Source: Fuscovulum ytuae (GTDB lineage Bacteria; Pseudomonadota; Alphaproteobacteria; Rhodobacterales; Rhodobacteraceae). Taken from it: a stretch of 64,000 bases of DNA. The translations under genes and the position numbers were made by a program. Of the stretch, positions 29,991 to 38,120 are shown one piece after another (the stretch's first letter is position 1; each line of letters opens with the position of its first letter). The DNA lies in contig NZ_CP124535.1 of NCBI RefSeq assembly GCF_029953595.1, forward strand, positions 1,520,001-1,584,000. Reading direction: 5' to 3'. Under the pieces are notes generated by a model. It did not search any database and was not told the DNA's origin. It worked only from the letters and a program-made list of their open reading frames with translations.

Positions 29991-31268
29991 ATGCAGAATG
30001 CCGAAGTCGCCCGCCGCCGGGATGAAGCCATTTCCCGCGGCGTGGGCATGATGACCCAGATTTATGCCGACCGCGCCCTGAATGCGGAGATCTGGGATAT
30101 CGAGGGCAATCGTTATATCGACTTTGCCGCCGGGATCGCCGTGGTGAATACCGGCCATTGCCACCCCAAGGTCATGGCCGCCGTGACAGAACAGATGGGC
30201 CGCTTTACCCATACCTGCCATCAGGTTCTGCCCTATGAAAATTACATCCGTCTGGCCGAACGGCTGAACGCAGCCGTTCCCGGCGATTTCCAGAAGAAGA
30301 CGATCTTCGTCACCACGGGCGCCGAGGCCTGTGAAAACGCCATCAAGATCGCCCGCATCGCCACGGGCCGCAATGCCGTCATCGCCTTTGGCGGCGGCTT
30401 CCATGGCCGGACCTTCATGGGCATGTCGCTGACCGGCAAGGTCGAACCGTACAAGAAGGGCTTCGGCGCGATGATGCCCGATGTCTTCCACGTGCCCTTC
30501 CCGATGGGGCCGCATGGGATCTCGACCGAAGATTCGATGAAAGGCATCGAAAAGCTGTTCAAGGCCGATCTCGACCCGGCCCGTGTCGCCGCCATCATCT
30601 TCGAACCCGTGCAGGGCGAAGGCGGCTTCTATGAGGCACCGACCGACCTTGTCCGTGCCATCCGCGCGCTTTGCGACAAGCATGGCATCGTGATGATCGC
30701 GGATGAGGTGCAGACAGGCTTCGCCCGCACCGGCAACCTCTTTGCCATGCAGATGCATGGCGTGGCCGCCGACCTGACCACGATGGCCAAGGGCCTTGCC
30801 GGCGGCCTGCCGCTCGCGGCCGTGACCGGCAAGGCCGAACTGATGGATGCCGCCAATCCCGGCGGTCTGGGCGGCACCTATGCGGGCAACCCCTTGGGCA
30901 TCGCAGCAAGCCATGCCGTCCTTGACGTGATCGAGGAAGAACAGCTTTGCGCCCGCGCCAATGAACTCGGCTCGCGGCTGAAGCAGCGGTTAGAGGCGAT
31001 CCGCTCCACCACCCCGGAAATCGTGGATATCCGCGGTCCCGGCTTCATGGTGGCCGTCGAATTCGCCAATCCCGGCAACAAGGAACCCGATGCGGGCTTC
31101 ACCGGCCGCGTTCGGATGGAGGCGCTGAAGCGCGGGCTGATCCTCTTGACCTGCGGCGTCTATGGCAATGTGATCCGCTTCCTTGCGCCGATCACCATTC
31201 CTGACGCGCATTTCGCCGAAGCAATGGATATCCTTGAAGAGGCCGTCGCGGCTGCTCGTCAGGGCTGA
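29991..31268 (+). CDS. gabT: 4-aminobutyrate aminotransferase
   Basis: Class III PLP aminotransferase, 425 residues, expected to convert GABA and 2-oxoglutarate to succinate semialdehyde and glutamate. The pyridoxal lysine is Lys267 in MAKGLAGGLPLAAV; other marks are TTGAEACENAIKIAR, the FGGGFHGRTFMGMSLTG segment and IADEVQTGFARTG. Sequence style is that of GabT rather than ArgD or HemL. ATG 29991 has GGAG upstream. A gabD is not adjacent. The gene is divergent from dprA and followed by a hairpin and a dispersed element. Confidence 0.9.
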   Translation: MQNAEVARRRDEAISRGVGMMTQIYADRALNAEIWDIEGNRYIDFAAGIAVVNTGHCHPKVMAAVTEQMGRFTHTCHQVLPYENYIRLAERLNAAVPGDFQKKTIFVTTGAEACENAIKIARIATGRNAVIAFGGGFHGRTFMGMSLTGKVEPYKKGFGAMMPDVFHVPFPMGPHGISTEDSMKGIEKLFKADLDPARVAAIIFEPVQGEGGFYEAPTDLVRAIRALCDKHGIVMIADEVQTGFARTGNLFAMQMHGVAADLTTMAKGLAGGLPLAAVTGKAELMDAANPGGLGGTYAGNPLGIAASHAVLDVIEEEQLCARANELGSRLKQRLEAIRSTTPEIVDIRGPGFMVAVEFANPGNKEPDAGFTGRVRMEALKRGLILLTCGVYGNVIRFLAPITIPDAHFAEAMDILEEAVAAARQG

Positions 31269-31274
31269 TGTCGC

Positions 31275-31343
31275 AGGGGGCTGTCTGCCCCCTTCGACGC
31301 GTCACGCCTCCCCCCCCGAGGATATTTGAAGACAGAAAATGAA
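31275..31343 (+). repeat. Intergenic element, copy b, with hairpin
   Basis: AGGGGGC, loop TGTCT, GCCCCCT (a likely gabT terminator), then a C-rich run, CGAGGATATTTGAAGACAG and AAAATGAA. The AGACA after the ATATTT block is complementary to the hairpin loop. It lies between gabT and bioM. Confidence 0.7.
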
Positions 31344-31393
31344 TAGGGTCGTTTCTTCTGGAACGGCCCTTTTCCTTGGGCTAATCGCAAGGA

Positions 31394-32131
31394 ATGTCAG
31401 GGTCCGTTGAACATAAGGAAAGCGGCATCGTCCTGCGGGGCGCGGGCTTTGCCATTCGGGGCACAGCCATCCTGTCCGGGCTTGATCTTGCCCTGACCGA
31501 AAGGCGCATCGGCATCCTTGGGCGGAACGGGTCGGGCAAGACCACGCTTCTGCGGCTTCTGGCCGGGCTGATCGCGCCGACCTCTGGCACGGTAAAAGTG
31601 GACGGGATTGATCCCGCGCGCGACCGCAAGGCCATGCTGTCGAGGATCGGCATTCTGTTTCAGAACCCCGATCAGCAGATCCTATTTCCCACGGTGGTTG
31701 AGGAATTGGCCTTCGGCCTGCGCCAGCAGGGCCATGCCGATGCTGAGGCCCGCGCCCGCACAGCACTTGCCGCAGAGGGCCATGGCGATTGGGCAGACCG
31801 CCCCGTTTCCACACTGTCACAAGGGCAGCGGCAATGGCTCTGCCTGCTTTCGGTCCTGCTGATGCAGCCAGGTACGATCCTCTTGGATGAACCCTTCGCC
31901 GCGCTTGACCTGCCCACGGCCGCGCGGCTGTCGCGCCGCCTTGCCGCCCTGCCCCAGCGCCTGATCACAATCAGCCATGCCCCCGACGCCGTCGCCCAAT
32001 GCGACCGTCTTCTTTGGCTGGAGGCTGGCCGCATCCGCGCCGACGGCCCGCCTGCCGAGGTGATTCCCGCCTTCACCGCCGAAATGGCGCGACTGGGAGA
32101 GGTTGATGCTGACCCTCACCTCCCCGGTTGA
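31394..32131 (+). CDS. bioM: Biotin ECF transporter ATPase
   Basis: Energises biotin uptake with BioN and BioY. The 245-residue ABC ATPase shows Walker A GRNGSGKTTLL, the Q-loop FQNPDQQILFPTVVEELAFGL (the CbiO/BioM type of Q-helix), a signature LSQGQRQWLCLLSVL and Walker B ILLDEPFAALD. The next gene overlaps its end by 26 bp, so bioMNY is one operon. The first gene of the operon follows a dispersed element, not a clear BioR box. Confidence 0.93.
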   Translation: MSGSVEHKESGIVLRGAGFAIRGTAILSGLDLALTERRIGILGRNGSGKTTLLRLLAGLIAPTSGTVKVDGIDPARDRKAMLSRIGILFQNPDQQILFPTVVEELAFGLRQQGHADAEARARTALAAEGHGDWADRPVSTLSQGQRQWLCLLSVLLMQPGTILLDEPFAALDLPTAARLSRRLAALPQRLITISHAPDAVAQCDRLLWLEAGRIRADGPPAEVIPAFTAEMARLGEVDADPHLPG

Positions 32132-32705
32132 AACGCCGCTACATCGCTGGCCTGCGGCGGTGAAGCTTGGCGCGCTCTGCGCCCTGACCCTTGTCCTCTT
32201 CCAGATCGCTGATCCGCTGATCCTTCTTTCCGTTGCCACCGCGCTGGCGGCGCTGCATCTGGCGCTTGACCCGGCACTGGCCAAGGTGGCGCTGCGGCAG
32301 TTGCGTCCGCTCTGGCCGTTTATTCTTCTCCTCGCGCTTTGGCATGGCGTGACCGGGGATGTCGCCCAAGGTGCCACCATCGCGCTGCGCCTGATCACTG
32401 CTGTTGCGGCAGCAAACCTTGTCACCATGACGACGCGACTGTCGGACATGATGGCGGTTCTTGATCGGCTGACCGCACCGCTCGCCCGCATCGGCCTGCC
32501 CGCACGCCGTATCTCCTTGGCCGTGGCGCTGACTATCCGCTTCATCCCCGTCCTTGCCGACCGGATCGAGGACATCCGCAACGCATGGCGCGCCCGCGCC
32601 GCCCGCCCGCCGGGATGGCGCATCCTGATCCCCGCCGCCCTTGCCGCGCTGGATGAGGCCGATCATGTTGCCGAATCCTTGCGGGCACGTGGAGGCGCAG
32701 GATAA
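32106..32705 (+). CDS. bioN: Biotin ECF transporter transmembrane protein
   Basis: T component of the biotin transporter, 199 residues, with four or five membrane segments and the coupling motif around DRIEDIRNAWRARAARPPGW, containing the Ala-Arg-Ala type helices (two copies in longer T proteins; one clear one here). It couples BioM ATP hydrolysis to BioY. ATG 32106 is used although a TTG three bases earlier is possible. It overlaps bioM and is followed by bioY after 26 bp. Confidence 0.92.
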   Translation: MLTLTSPVETPLHRWPAAVKLGALCALTLVLFQIADPLILLSVATALAALHLALDPALAKVALRQLRPLWPFILLLALWHGVTGDVAQGATIALRLITAVAAANLVTMTTRLSDMMAVLDRLTAPLARIGLPARRISLAVALTIRFIPVLADRIEDIRNAWRARAARPPGWRILIPAALAALDEADHVAESLRARGGAG

Positions 32706-32731
32706 ACCGCGCCTCAGCATAGGAGACCCGG

Positions 32732-33274
32732 ATGGAACGCAGCCTCGCCCATATTGCCCTCTTTGCCGCGTTGATCGCGGTCTTGGGTTTTGTGCCGCAA
32801 ATCATGCTGCCCTTCGGAGTGCCTATCACGGCGCAAAGCCTTGGCATCATGCTGTGTGGCACGGTGCTGGGCGCGAAACGCGGGGCACTGGCTGTGCTTT
32901 TGTTCCTTGCACTCGTTGCGCTTGGCCTGCCGCTTCTGTCCGGGGGGCGCGGGGGGCTTGGCGTTTTTGCCTCGCCGACCGTGGGCTTCCTGATCGGCTT
33001 TCCCGTCGCGGCTTTCGTCGCGGGTCTGGTGACAGAAAAGCTGCGCCTTGCCATTCTGCCAGCGGCAGCGATCGGGGCTTTCCTTGGCGGGGTCGTCGGC
33101 CTTTACGCCTTTGGCATTCCGGGTCTGGCGCTGATGCTGGATAAGTCGCTGTCCGAGGCTGCGCTGATGGTCACGGCTTTCCTGCCCGGCGATCTGATCA
33201 AGGTCGTCCTCGCCGCGCTGATCACCCAAGGTATTGCCCGGATGCGGCCCGACGCGCTCTTGTCGCGCAGCTGA
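32732..33274 (+). CDS. bioY: Biotin transporter substrate-binding protein
   Basis: The S component that binds biotin, 180 residues and six membrane segments. Family features are the LPFGVPITAQSLGIMLCGTVLGAKRGALAVLLFLALVALGLPLLSGGRGGLGVF segment (positions about 27-80), the SPTVGFLIGFPVAAFV helix and the LDKSLSEAAL region. Its GGRGGLG motif is the BioY hallmark. Last gene of bioMNY; the converging thiolase gene shares a terminator with it. Confidence 0.95.
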   Translation: MERSLAHIALFAALIAVLGFVPQIMLPFGVPITAQSLGIMLCGTVLGAKRGALAVLLFLALVALGLPLLSGGRGGLGVFASPTVGFLIGFPVAAFVAGLVTEKLRLAILPAAAIGAFLGGVVGLYAFGIPGLALMLDKSLSEAALMVTAFLPGDLIKVVLAALITQGIARMRPDALLSRS

Positions 33275-33280
33275 TCCCGA

Positions 33281-33306
33281 TAGGATGGGCAAAACTGCCC
33301 ATCCTA
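33281..33306. terminator. Shared terminator of bioY and thiolase genes
   Basis: TAGGATGGGCA, loop AAAC, TGCCCATCCTA: an 11-bp perfect stem that overlaps the thiolase stop codon. No strong T-run. A matching single arm occurs at 39079-39090, so this may also be a dispersed palindrome. Confidence 0.6.
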
Positions 33307-34380
33307 CGCCGCAAACACCACCGCCGTTCCAATCCCTCCGGCCGAAGCAATGGCCGCCACGCCTGCGCCTTGCTGCAAATCATGAAACAGCCGCACCGCC
33401 AGAACTGCGCCCGATGCCCCGATCGGATGCCCCCGCGCCAGCGCCCCTCCCTTCCGGTTCACCCACGCAGGATCAAGCTCGGCCCCATCCACACAGGCGA
33501 TGGCCTGCACGGCATAGGCCTCCATGATCTCCGCCAGCGTCAGATTCTGCGCCCGCAGACCGCAGGTCGCCAGCGCCTCTCCAATGGCGGCGATCGGGGC
33601 AAGACCCGGCTCCCATGGCACGCCCCCCCGCGTCACCCCGCCAGCAATCCGGCAGGCTCTCCCTGCCCTTGCCGCAACCCGTTCTGACACGACAAGGGCA
33701 AAGGCGGCCCCATCCGCCGCCACCGCTGCATTGGCCGCCGTCACCCTGCCAGCCACCACCGGTGCCCGCGCGGCCACTGCGACTGTCAGGTCGCGCGCAA
33801 AGACATCACGCGCTATCCCGTTCACCGGCACGATTTCGGCCGTCATATCCGCCGCACGCGCCTTGCGATGGCTTTCCACCGCCCAAGCATCGGCGCGGTC
33901 GCGCGATATCCCCAGCCGCGCGCCCAAGGCATCCGCCGCCACCGCCATCTCCGGGTCCCGCTCCGGCCATGGCGTGAAAGGGGCCTGAACATAGGGCGCA
34001 GCCGCCCCCGGCATCCGCCGCTCTGGCGCTTGGGAATAGCTTTCCACGCCCCCCGCAACGACCACCTCCGCCAGCCCCGCCATCACCATGGCCCGCGCCA
34101 GAAGCAGCGCATCAAGGCCCCCCGCGCATTGCCGATCCACCGTCAGCCCTGCCACCTTCTCTGGCAGCCCCGCCGCCAGCGCCACCCGACGCGCGACATT
34201 GCCACCCGGCCCGATGGCATTGGCGACGATCACCTCGTCCACTTCTTCCGGCGCCACACCCGCATCCGTCAAAAGCGCCCCGATCACTGGCGCGCCCAGC
34301 GCCTCAACGCTCAGGTCGCGAAAGGCCCCTCCGCGCGGCACCACCGCCGTCCGCCGTGCGGCAGTCACAAAGGCGCGCAT
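33304..34380 (-). CDS. Thiolase-family protein lacking the second catalytic cysteine
   Basis: A 358-residue thiolase fold protein starting MRAFVTAARRTAVVPRGG. The nucleophile Cys85 is present in VDRQCAGGLDALLLAR, and the GHPIGASGA motif with its histidine is present. The C-terminal motif that normally reads CIGGGQG is here IASAGGIGTAVV, so the acid/base cysteine is absent. That makes ordinary reversible Claisen chemistry doubtful. It follows an acyl-CoA ligase gene (86 bp) in a biotin-transporter neighbourhood; dicarboxylic acyl-CoA metabolism is a possible theme. Confidence 0.85.
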   Translation of the reverse strand: MRAFVTAARRTAVVPRGGAFRDLSVEALGAPVIGALLTDAGVAPEEVDEVIVANAIGPGGNVARRVALAAGLPEKVAGLTVDRQCAGGLDALLLARAMVMAGLAEVVVAGGVESYSQAPERRMPGAAAPYVQAPFTPWPERDPEMAVAADALGARLGISRDRADAWAVESHRKARAADMTAEIVPVNGIARDVFARDLTVAVAARAPVVAGRVTAANAAVAADGAAFALVVSERVAARAGRACRIAGGVTRGGVPWEPGLAPIAAIGEALATCGLRAQNLTLAEIMEAYAVQAIACVDGAELDPAWVNRKGGALARGHPIGASGAVLAVRLFHDLQQGAGVAAIASAGGIGTAVVFAA

Positions 34381-34404
34381 GATCGCCCTCCAGATCTCTG
34401 CCAT

Positions 34405-34438
34405 TCCCCTTCATCTTGGCCCAAATACTCAAAAATCG
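34405..34438 (-). repeat. Intergenic element, copy e
   Basis: Read leftward: TTTTTGAGTATTTGG followed by GCCAAGATGAAGGGG. It lies between the ligase and thiolase genes and points towards the thiolase. It is shorter than copy d, with the CACCCC block degenerate. Confidence 0.6.
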
Positions 34439-34465
34439 GTGCCACCCGCCCCACGGCCCAGCCCG

Positions 34466-35695
34466 TCATAGCCCTGCCTCCGCCGAAATCCGCGTGAGGT
34501 CGGCCTTGCCCGAGGCAAGCTCTGGCCAATCCGACCGCCAGATCACCGCACGCGGTGCTTTCAACGTGCCCAACCGCTCTCGTGCCGCGCGCAAGATCGC
34601 CGCCTCAGCCGCAGGGTCACCCTGCATCACAGCCACCAGAACATGCCCCCGCATCAGATCGGCGCGGGGCAACACGGCCACCCGCCGCACCCCCGGCAAA
34701 CTCCCCAGAAAGGCCTCGATCTCTTCGGGAAAGACGTTCTGATCGGCTACGGTCAACATCCGCCCCGCCCGCCCGGCCAGATACAACTCTCCTCTTTCCA
34801 TCCAGCCCATCTCGCCGACCGAAAGCCACCCGCCCCGGCGCAACGCGCCAAGTCCCTGCCCCCCGGCATAACGGTCGCAAAGATAAGGCGACCGCACCCA
34901 AACCTCGCCCAAACCGCCGGGTTTCAGCACCGCGCCATCCGCCGCCCGGATTTCAAGCCGAACGCCGGGATAGGGCCGCCCCACGCTGCCGGGAGCAGAG
35001 GCCGCATCCGTCAGGGTGATGAAACTCGCCTCCGCCGCGCCATAGAACTCCCGCACCGCCGCCCCAGGCGCGATGGCGCAAAGCGCCGCGCGCAGCCGAT
35101 CATCCAGCTTCGACCCGCCCACCAGAACCAGCCGCAGATCGGGCAGCGAGTCACCGCCCGCTTCCATCATCAGCCGCAACTGCGCCGGGGTTGCATAAAG
35201 CACCTCGATGCCCCGCGCCCGTACCGCCGCGCCCTGCGCATCAGGGCGCAGCCCGGCCAGAAGATGCACCTCCGCTCCCAGACAGGCTCCCTCCAGCGCG
35301 CCATACAGCGACAGCGAATGCAGCATCCGCCCCGGCACGGCGATCCGCACCCCCGGCCCGATCCCGAAAAGGCGGGCATTGACGACAAAACTCGCCCACC
35401 AACTGCGCTGCTTGCGCCTGATACGCCGGGGCTGACCGGTAGAGCCAGAGGTGAGCGTTTCAAACATTGGACGCGCTCCCGGCGCGGGCGATGGCAGGTC
35501 GACAGCCCCGATCCGAAAGGGCAATCCCGCCGCCCCCCGCGCCAGCGCCAAGACCAGCGCCGTGCCGCAAGGCTGATCGGGGATCACCGCCGGGGCTGCG
35601 GCGTCGACCAAAGGCACCTCCCCTCCCTCCGGCCCGAAGAGGCGCGCCAAGGGATGCGGACGGAACCGATCCGGGATCGCCGCCGCCCGCGCCAT
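34466..35695 (-). CDS. AMP-dependent acyl-CoA synthetase/ligase (short form)
   Basis: Adenylate-forming enzyme of 409 residues, about 100 shorter than typical fatty acyl-CoA ligases, the reduction being N-terminal. It keeps the P-loop LTSGSTGQPRR, the adenine-binding EFYGAAEA, the hinge region VGEMGWMERGELYLAGRAGRML and the catalytic lysine in LASGKADL. Substrate unknown; a carboxylic acid activated as CoA thioester for the adjacent thiolase is the natural reading. Start codon is 6 bp after the aldolase stop. It sits opposite bioMNY. Confidence 0.82.
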   Translation of the reverse strand: MARAAAIPDRFRPHPLARLFGPEGGEVPLVDAAAPAVIPDQPCGTALVLALARGAAGLPFRIGAVDLPSPAPGARPMFETLTSGSTGQPRRIRRKQRSWWASFVVNARLFGIGPGVRIAVPGRMLHSLSLYGALEGACLGAEVHLLAGLRPDAQGAAVRARGIEVLYATPAQLRLMMEAGGDSLPDLRLVLVGGSKLDDRLRAALCAIAPGAAVREFYGAAEASFITLTDAASAPGSVGRPYPGVRLEIRAADGAVLKPGGLGEVWVRSPYLCDRYAGGQGLGALRRGGWLSVGEMGWMERGELYLAGRAGRMLTVADQNVFPEEIEAFLGSLPGVRRVAVLPRADLMRGHVLVAVMQGDPAAEAAILRAARERLGTLKAPRAVIWRSDWPELASGKADLTRISAEAGL

Positions 35696-35701
35696 GCCCG
35701 C

Positions 35702-36469
35702 CTACTCTGGCCGAAACCGCTGCGACAAGCCGCGCGCCGCCTGCGCCAGCAAGGCGATATCCATCCCCACCGCCGTGAAAGTCGTGCCCCAATCCATGCA
35801 GCGCCGCGCGAAATCCGGGTCCAGCGTCAGAATGCCCGCAGGCTTGCCCGCCGCCCGGATCGCCCTGATGCCCCGCTCGATCGCGTCCACCACCTCGGGA
35901 TGCGTGCTATTGCCCGGATGCCCCATGCTGGCGGCCAGATCGGCGGGTCCGATGAACAGCCCATCCACACCATCGACCGCCGCGATGTCCGGGATGCGGT
36001 CCAGCGCCTCTGCCGTCTCCACCTGAAGGATCAGGCACAACTCTTCTTCCGCACGCGTTGCATAGCCTGCCACCTGCCCAAACAGCGTGGCCCGCGTCAT
36101 ACCCGCCATCCCCCGGATGCCGCGCGGCGCATAACGGATCGCCGCCACCGCCGCCCGCGCCTCATCCGCGTTCTGGATGTAAGGCAGGATCAGCGTCTGC
36201 GCCCCCAGATCCAGCACCCGCTTGATCAGCACCGGGTCATTCGCCGCGGGCCGCACCACGGCATGCGTGCGATAGGGCGCCATCGCCTGCATCATGGCCA
36301 GCGTGTCAGGGATATCCGTCACCGCATGTTCGGTATCGATCACCACCCAGTCGAAGCCACAGGTCGCCAGCATCTCGGCCACAAGCGGGCCGGGAAGGGA
36401 ATTCCACAGCCCAATCTGCTGCCGCCCCTCACGCAGCGCTTTCTTGAACCTGTTCTGCGGCAACATCAT
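35702..36469 (-). CDS. HpcH/HpaI family aldolase
   Basis: A 255-residue class II pyruvate aldolase. It has the start [30 protein letters not shown], the metal-binding glutamate in [11 protein letters not shown] and aspartate in [15 protein letters not shown], and the substrate loop [21 protein letters not shown]. This matches 4-hydroxy-2-oxoheptanedioate aldolases (HpaI) and 2-keto-3-deoxy-rhamnonate aldolases. No other aromatic-degradation genes are nearby, so the true substrate is open. Its ATG overlaps the aroQ stop; it is translationally coupled. Confidence 0.85.
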   Translation of the reverse strand: MMLPQNRFKKALREGRQQIGLWNSLPGPLVAEMLATCGFDWVVIDTEHAVTDIPDTLAMMQAMAPYRTHAVVRPAANDPVLIKRVLDLGAQTLILPYIQNADEARAAVAAIRYAPRGIRGMAGMTRATLFGQVAGYATRAEEELCLILQVETAEALDRIPDIAAVDGVDGLFIGPADLAASMGHPGNSTHPEVVDAIERGIRAIRAAGKPAGILTLDPDFARRCMDWGTTFTAVGMDIALLAQAARGLSQRFRPE

Positions 36470-36906
36470 TTCGTCACCAGCCGTTGCATGCGCCGCAGCG
36501 CCAGCAGATAGCCATCCGTCCCGCAGCCCGCGATCACGCCCTCGGCGCGCAGGCTGACATAGGAATGATGGCGAAACGCCTCGCGCTTGTGGATGTTCGA
36601 GATATGCACCTCAATCACCGGGCCGTCGAAGGCGTTCAGCGCATCCAGAATGGCGACAGAGGTATGGGTATAGGCACCAGGATTGATCACGATCCCCGAA
36701 GCCGCCACCCGCGCCTCCTGAATCCAATCCACCAACTGCCCCTCATGGTTGGATTGCTGGAAACGGATCGCCAGACCCAACTCCTCGGCCAAGGCAGCGC
36801 AGGCCTCCGCCACATCCTCCAGCGTCTGGCTGCCATAGATTTCAGGCTGGCGCAGACCCAGCAGGTTCAGATTGGGACCGTTCAGGATGAAGATGGGCTT
36901 TGCCAC
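36466..36906 (-). CDS. aroQ: Type II 3-dehydroquinate dehydratase
   Basis: Dehydrates 3-dehydroquinate to 3-dehydroshikimate in the shikimate pathway. The 146-residue length and motifs are standard: [19 protein letters not shown] with the active-site Tyr, [12 protein letters not shown], the catalytic NPGAYTHTS region, and [20 protein letters not shown] with His near 101. It is first of a four-gene leftward run. The metabolic link to the downstream aldolase, ligase and thiolase is not obvious. Confidence 0.95.
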   Translation of the reverse strand: MAKPIFILNGPNLNLLGLRQPEIYGSQTLEDVAEACAALAEELGLAIRFQQSNHEGQLVDWIQEARVAASGIVINPGAYTHTSVAILDALNAFDGPVIEVHISNIHKREAFRHHSYVSLRAEGVIAGCGTDGYLLALRRMQRLVTK

Positions 36907-37157
36907 GGGTGCTTGTCCTCGGATCGCTGTCGCCCCGCGACGTTAATCCGCCCCCGGCAAGGCCGCAACCACGGCCAAAGTCCCGTCACCCCCGAAAATG
37001 GTGAACAGGCGGGTTTTCGTCCCCATGGCCAAAAGCGGGCACCCCGCCCCTCCTGCGATCCGCCCGCCCCTGCGGGAGCCGTGCAAGAAGTCAGTCCGGA
37101 TCGGGACCGGGTGCCCAGTTAGCCACTCCTCTGGGGACAGAGAAGTTCCGAAAAACC
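36907..37157. other. Spacer between aroQ and metF
   Basis: These 251 bp follow the end of metF and precede aroQ, both on the minus strand. No gene, tRNA or strong terminator was recognised. It presumably includes the aroQ promoter. Confidence 0.4.
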
Positions 37158-38024
37158 TTAGGCCACCTTTTCCAGCGCCACTTCCGGCGTGATACCCAGC
37201 GCGCGGACAACAGCCTGGGTCAGATGCGGCCGATTCAGCGTGTAGAAGTGCAGATCATCCACCCCACCCTCGATCAGGCGCGCGCAAAGCGTGGTGCATT
37301 GCGTCAGCGACAGCAGATCTTCCCGCCCATCGCGCGCGGCCACCCGGAACGCCTCGTCCAGCGCGGTGGGAACCTGCGCCCCGCAGCGCGCCGCGAATTT
37401 CTTTGCGCCGTCCCAGCTGATGATCGGCAGGATGCCGGGAATGATCGGCACGTTGATCCCCGCTGCCACGCAGGCATCGCGAAAACGAAAGAACGTATCA
37501 GCGTTGAAGAAGAACTGGGTGATCGCACTCGTCGCGCCCGCATCAACCTTGCGCTTCAGATGCTCCACATCTGCGCTGCTATGGCCCGCATCGGGATGCG
37601 GTTCGGGATAGGCCCCGACCCGGATCTTGAACTTGCCAGTCTTCGCCAAGGCCTCCACCAATTCCACCGACGAGGCAAAGCCTTCGGGATGCGCGGTAAA
37701 CCGCGCGGCCCCCTTGGGCGCATCACCGCGCAGCGCGACGATCTCGGTCACCCCCGCCGCCGCATAGGCCTCGGCAATCTCCAGCGTTTCAGCCTTGGTC
37801 GCATCGACGCAGGTCAGATGCGCCGCGACATTCAACCCGTAATTCCGCCCGATCGCCGCCACCGCCTCATGCGTAAGCTTGCGCGTCGTGCCGCCCGCCC
37901 CATAGGTGACCGATACGAAGGACGGCTTCAAGGGCGCCAGCATCTGCACCGTCTCCCACAGCCGAAAAGACGCATCCAGCGTCTGGGGCGGAAAGAATTC
38001 GAAACTGATGCGCGGCGTCGACAT
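37158..38024 (-). CDS. metF: Methylenetetrahydrofolate reductase
   Basis: FAD-dependent reduction of 5,10-methylene-THF to 5-methyl-THF for methionine synthesis. The 288-residue TIM barrel starts MSTPRISFEFFPPQT with the FFPP motif, has SVTYGAGGTTR, THLTCV-like AAHLTCVDAT, EIVALRGDAP and TQFFFNADTFFRF, all family landmarks. An upstream TTG extends the frame but the ATG at 38024 fits the family. It is divergent from metR, whose product is the expected activator. Confidence 0.96.
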   Translation of the reverse strand: MSTPRISFEFFPPQTLDASFRLWETVQMLAPLKPSFVSVTYGAGGTTRKLTHEAVAAIGRNYGLNVAAHLTCVDATKAETLEIAEAYAAAGVTEIVALRGDAPKGAARFTAHPEGFASSVELVEALAKTGKFKIRVGAYPEPHPDAGHSSADVEHLKRKVDAGATSAITQFFFNADTFFRFRDACVAAGINVPIIPGILPIISWDGAKKFAARCGAQVPTALDEAFRVAARDGREDLLSLTQCTTLCARLIEGGVDDLHFYTLNRPHLTQAVVRALGITPEVALEKVA

Positions 38025-38060
38025 GGGCAACTCTCCATCTTGATGCCCCCTTGTCCCATA

Positions 38061-38073
38061 TCACATCATGTGA
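38061..38073. promoter_or_regulatory. Putative MetR site between metF and metR
   Basis: TCACAT, one base, ATGTGA: an exact palindrome of the LysR T-N11-A form, centred in the 96-bp gap between divergent metF and metR. Binding by MetR is inferred from position. Confidence 0.5.
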
Positions 38074-38120
38074 GACAAATTCATAATACTCATCATCAAC
38101 ATGAAATCGGCGCATCTTAC

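Noticed and set aside
31344-31393. BioR box before bioM
   Set aside because: No sequence resembling the palindromic TTATMKATAA consensus was found before bioM or the ligase operon.
34643-36511. A 622-codon open frame on the plus strand opposite the ligase and aldolase genes
   Set aside because: It is antisense to two clear genes, has an Arg/Pro/His-rich composition typical of GC-rich shadow frames and no recognisable domain. Similar long antisense frames at 4631-5995, 7042-8679, 17380-19053, 43461-45113 and 59128-60450 were rejected for the same reason.
37224-38120. Upstream extension of the metR frame
   Set aside because: It runs antisense through metF; the family start at 38121 with the HTH directly following is far better supported.
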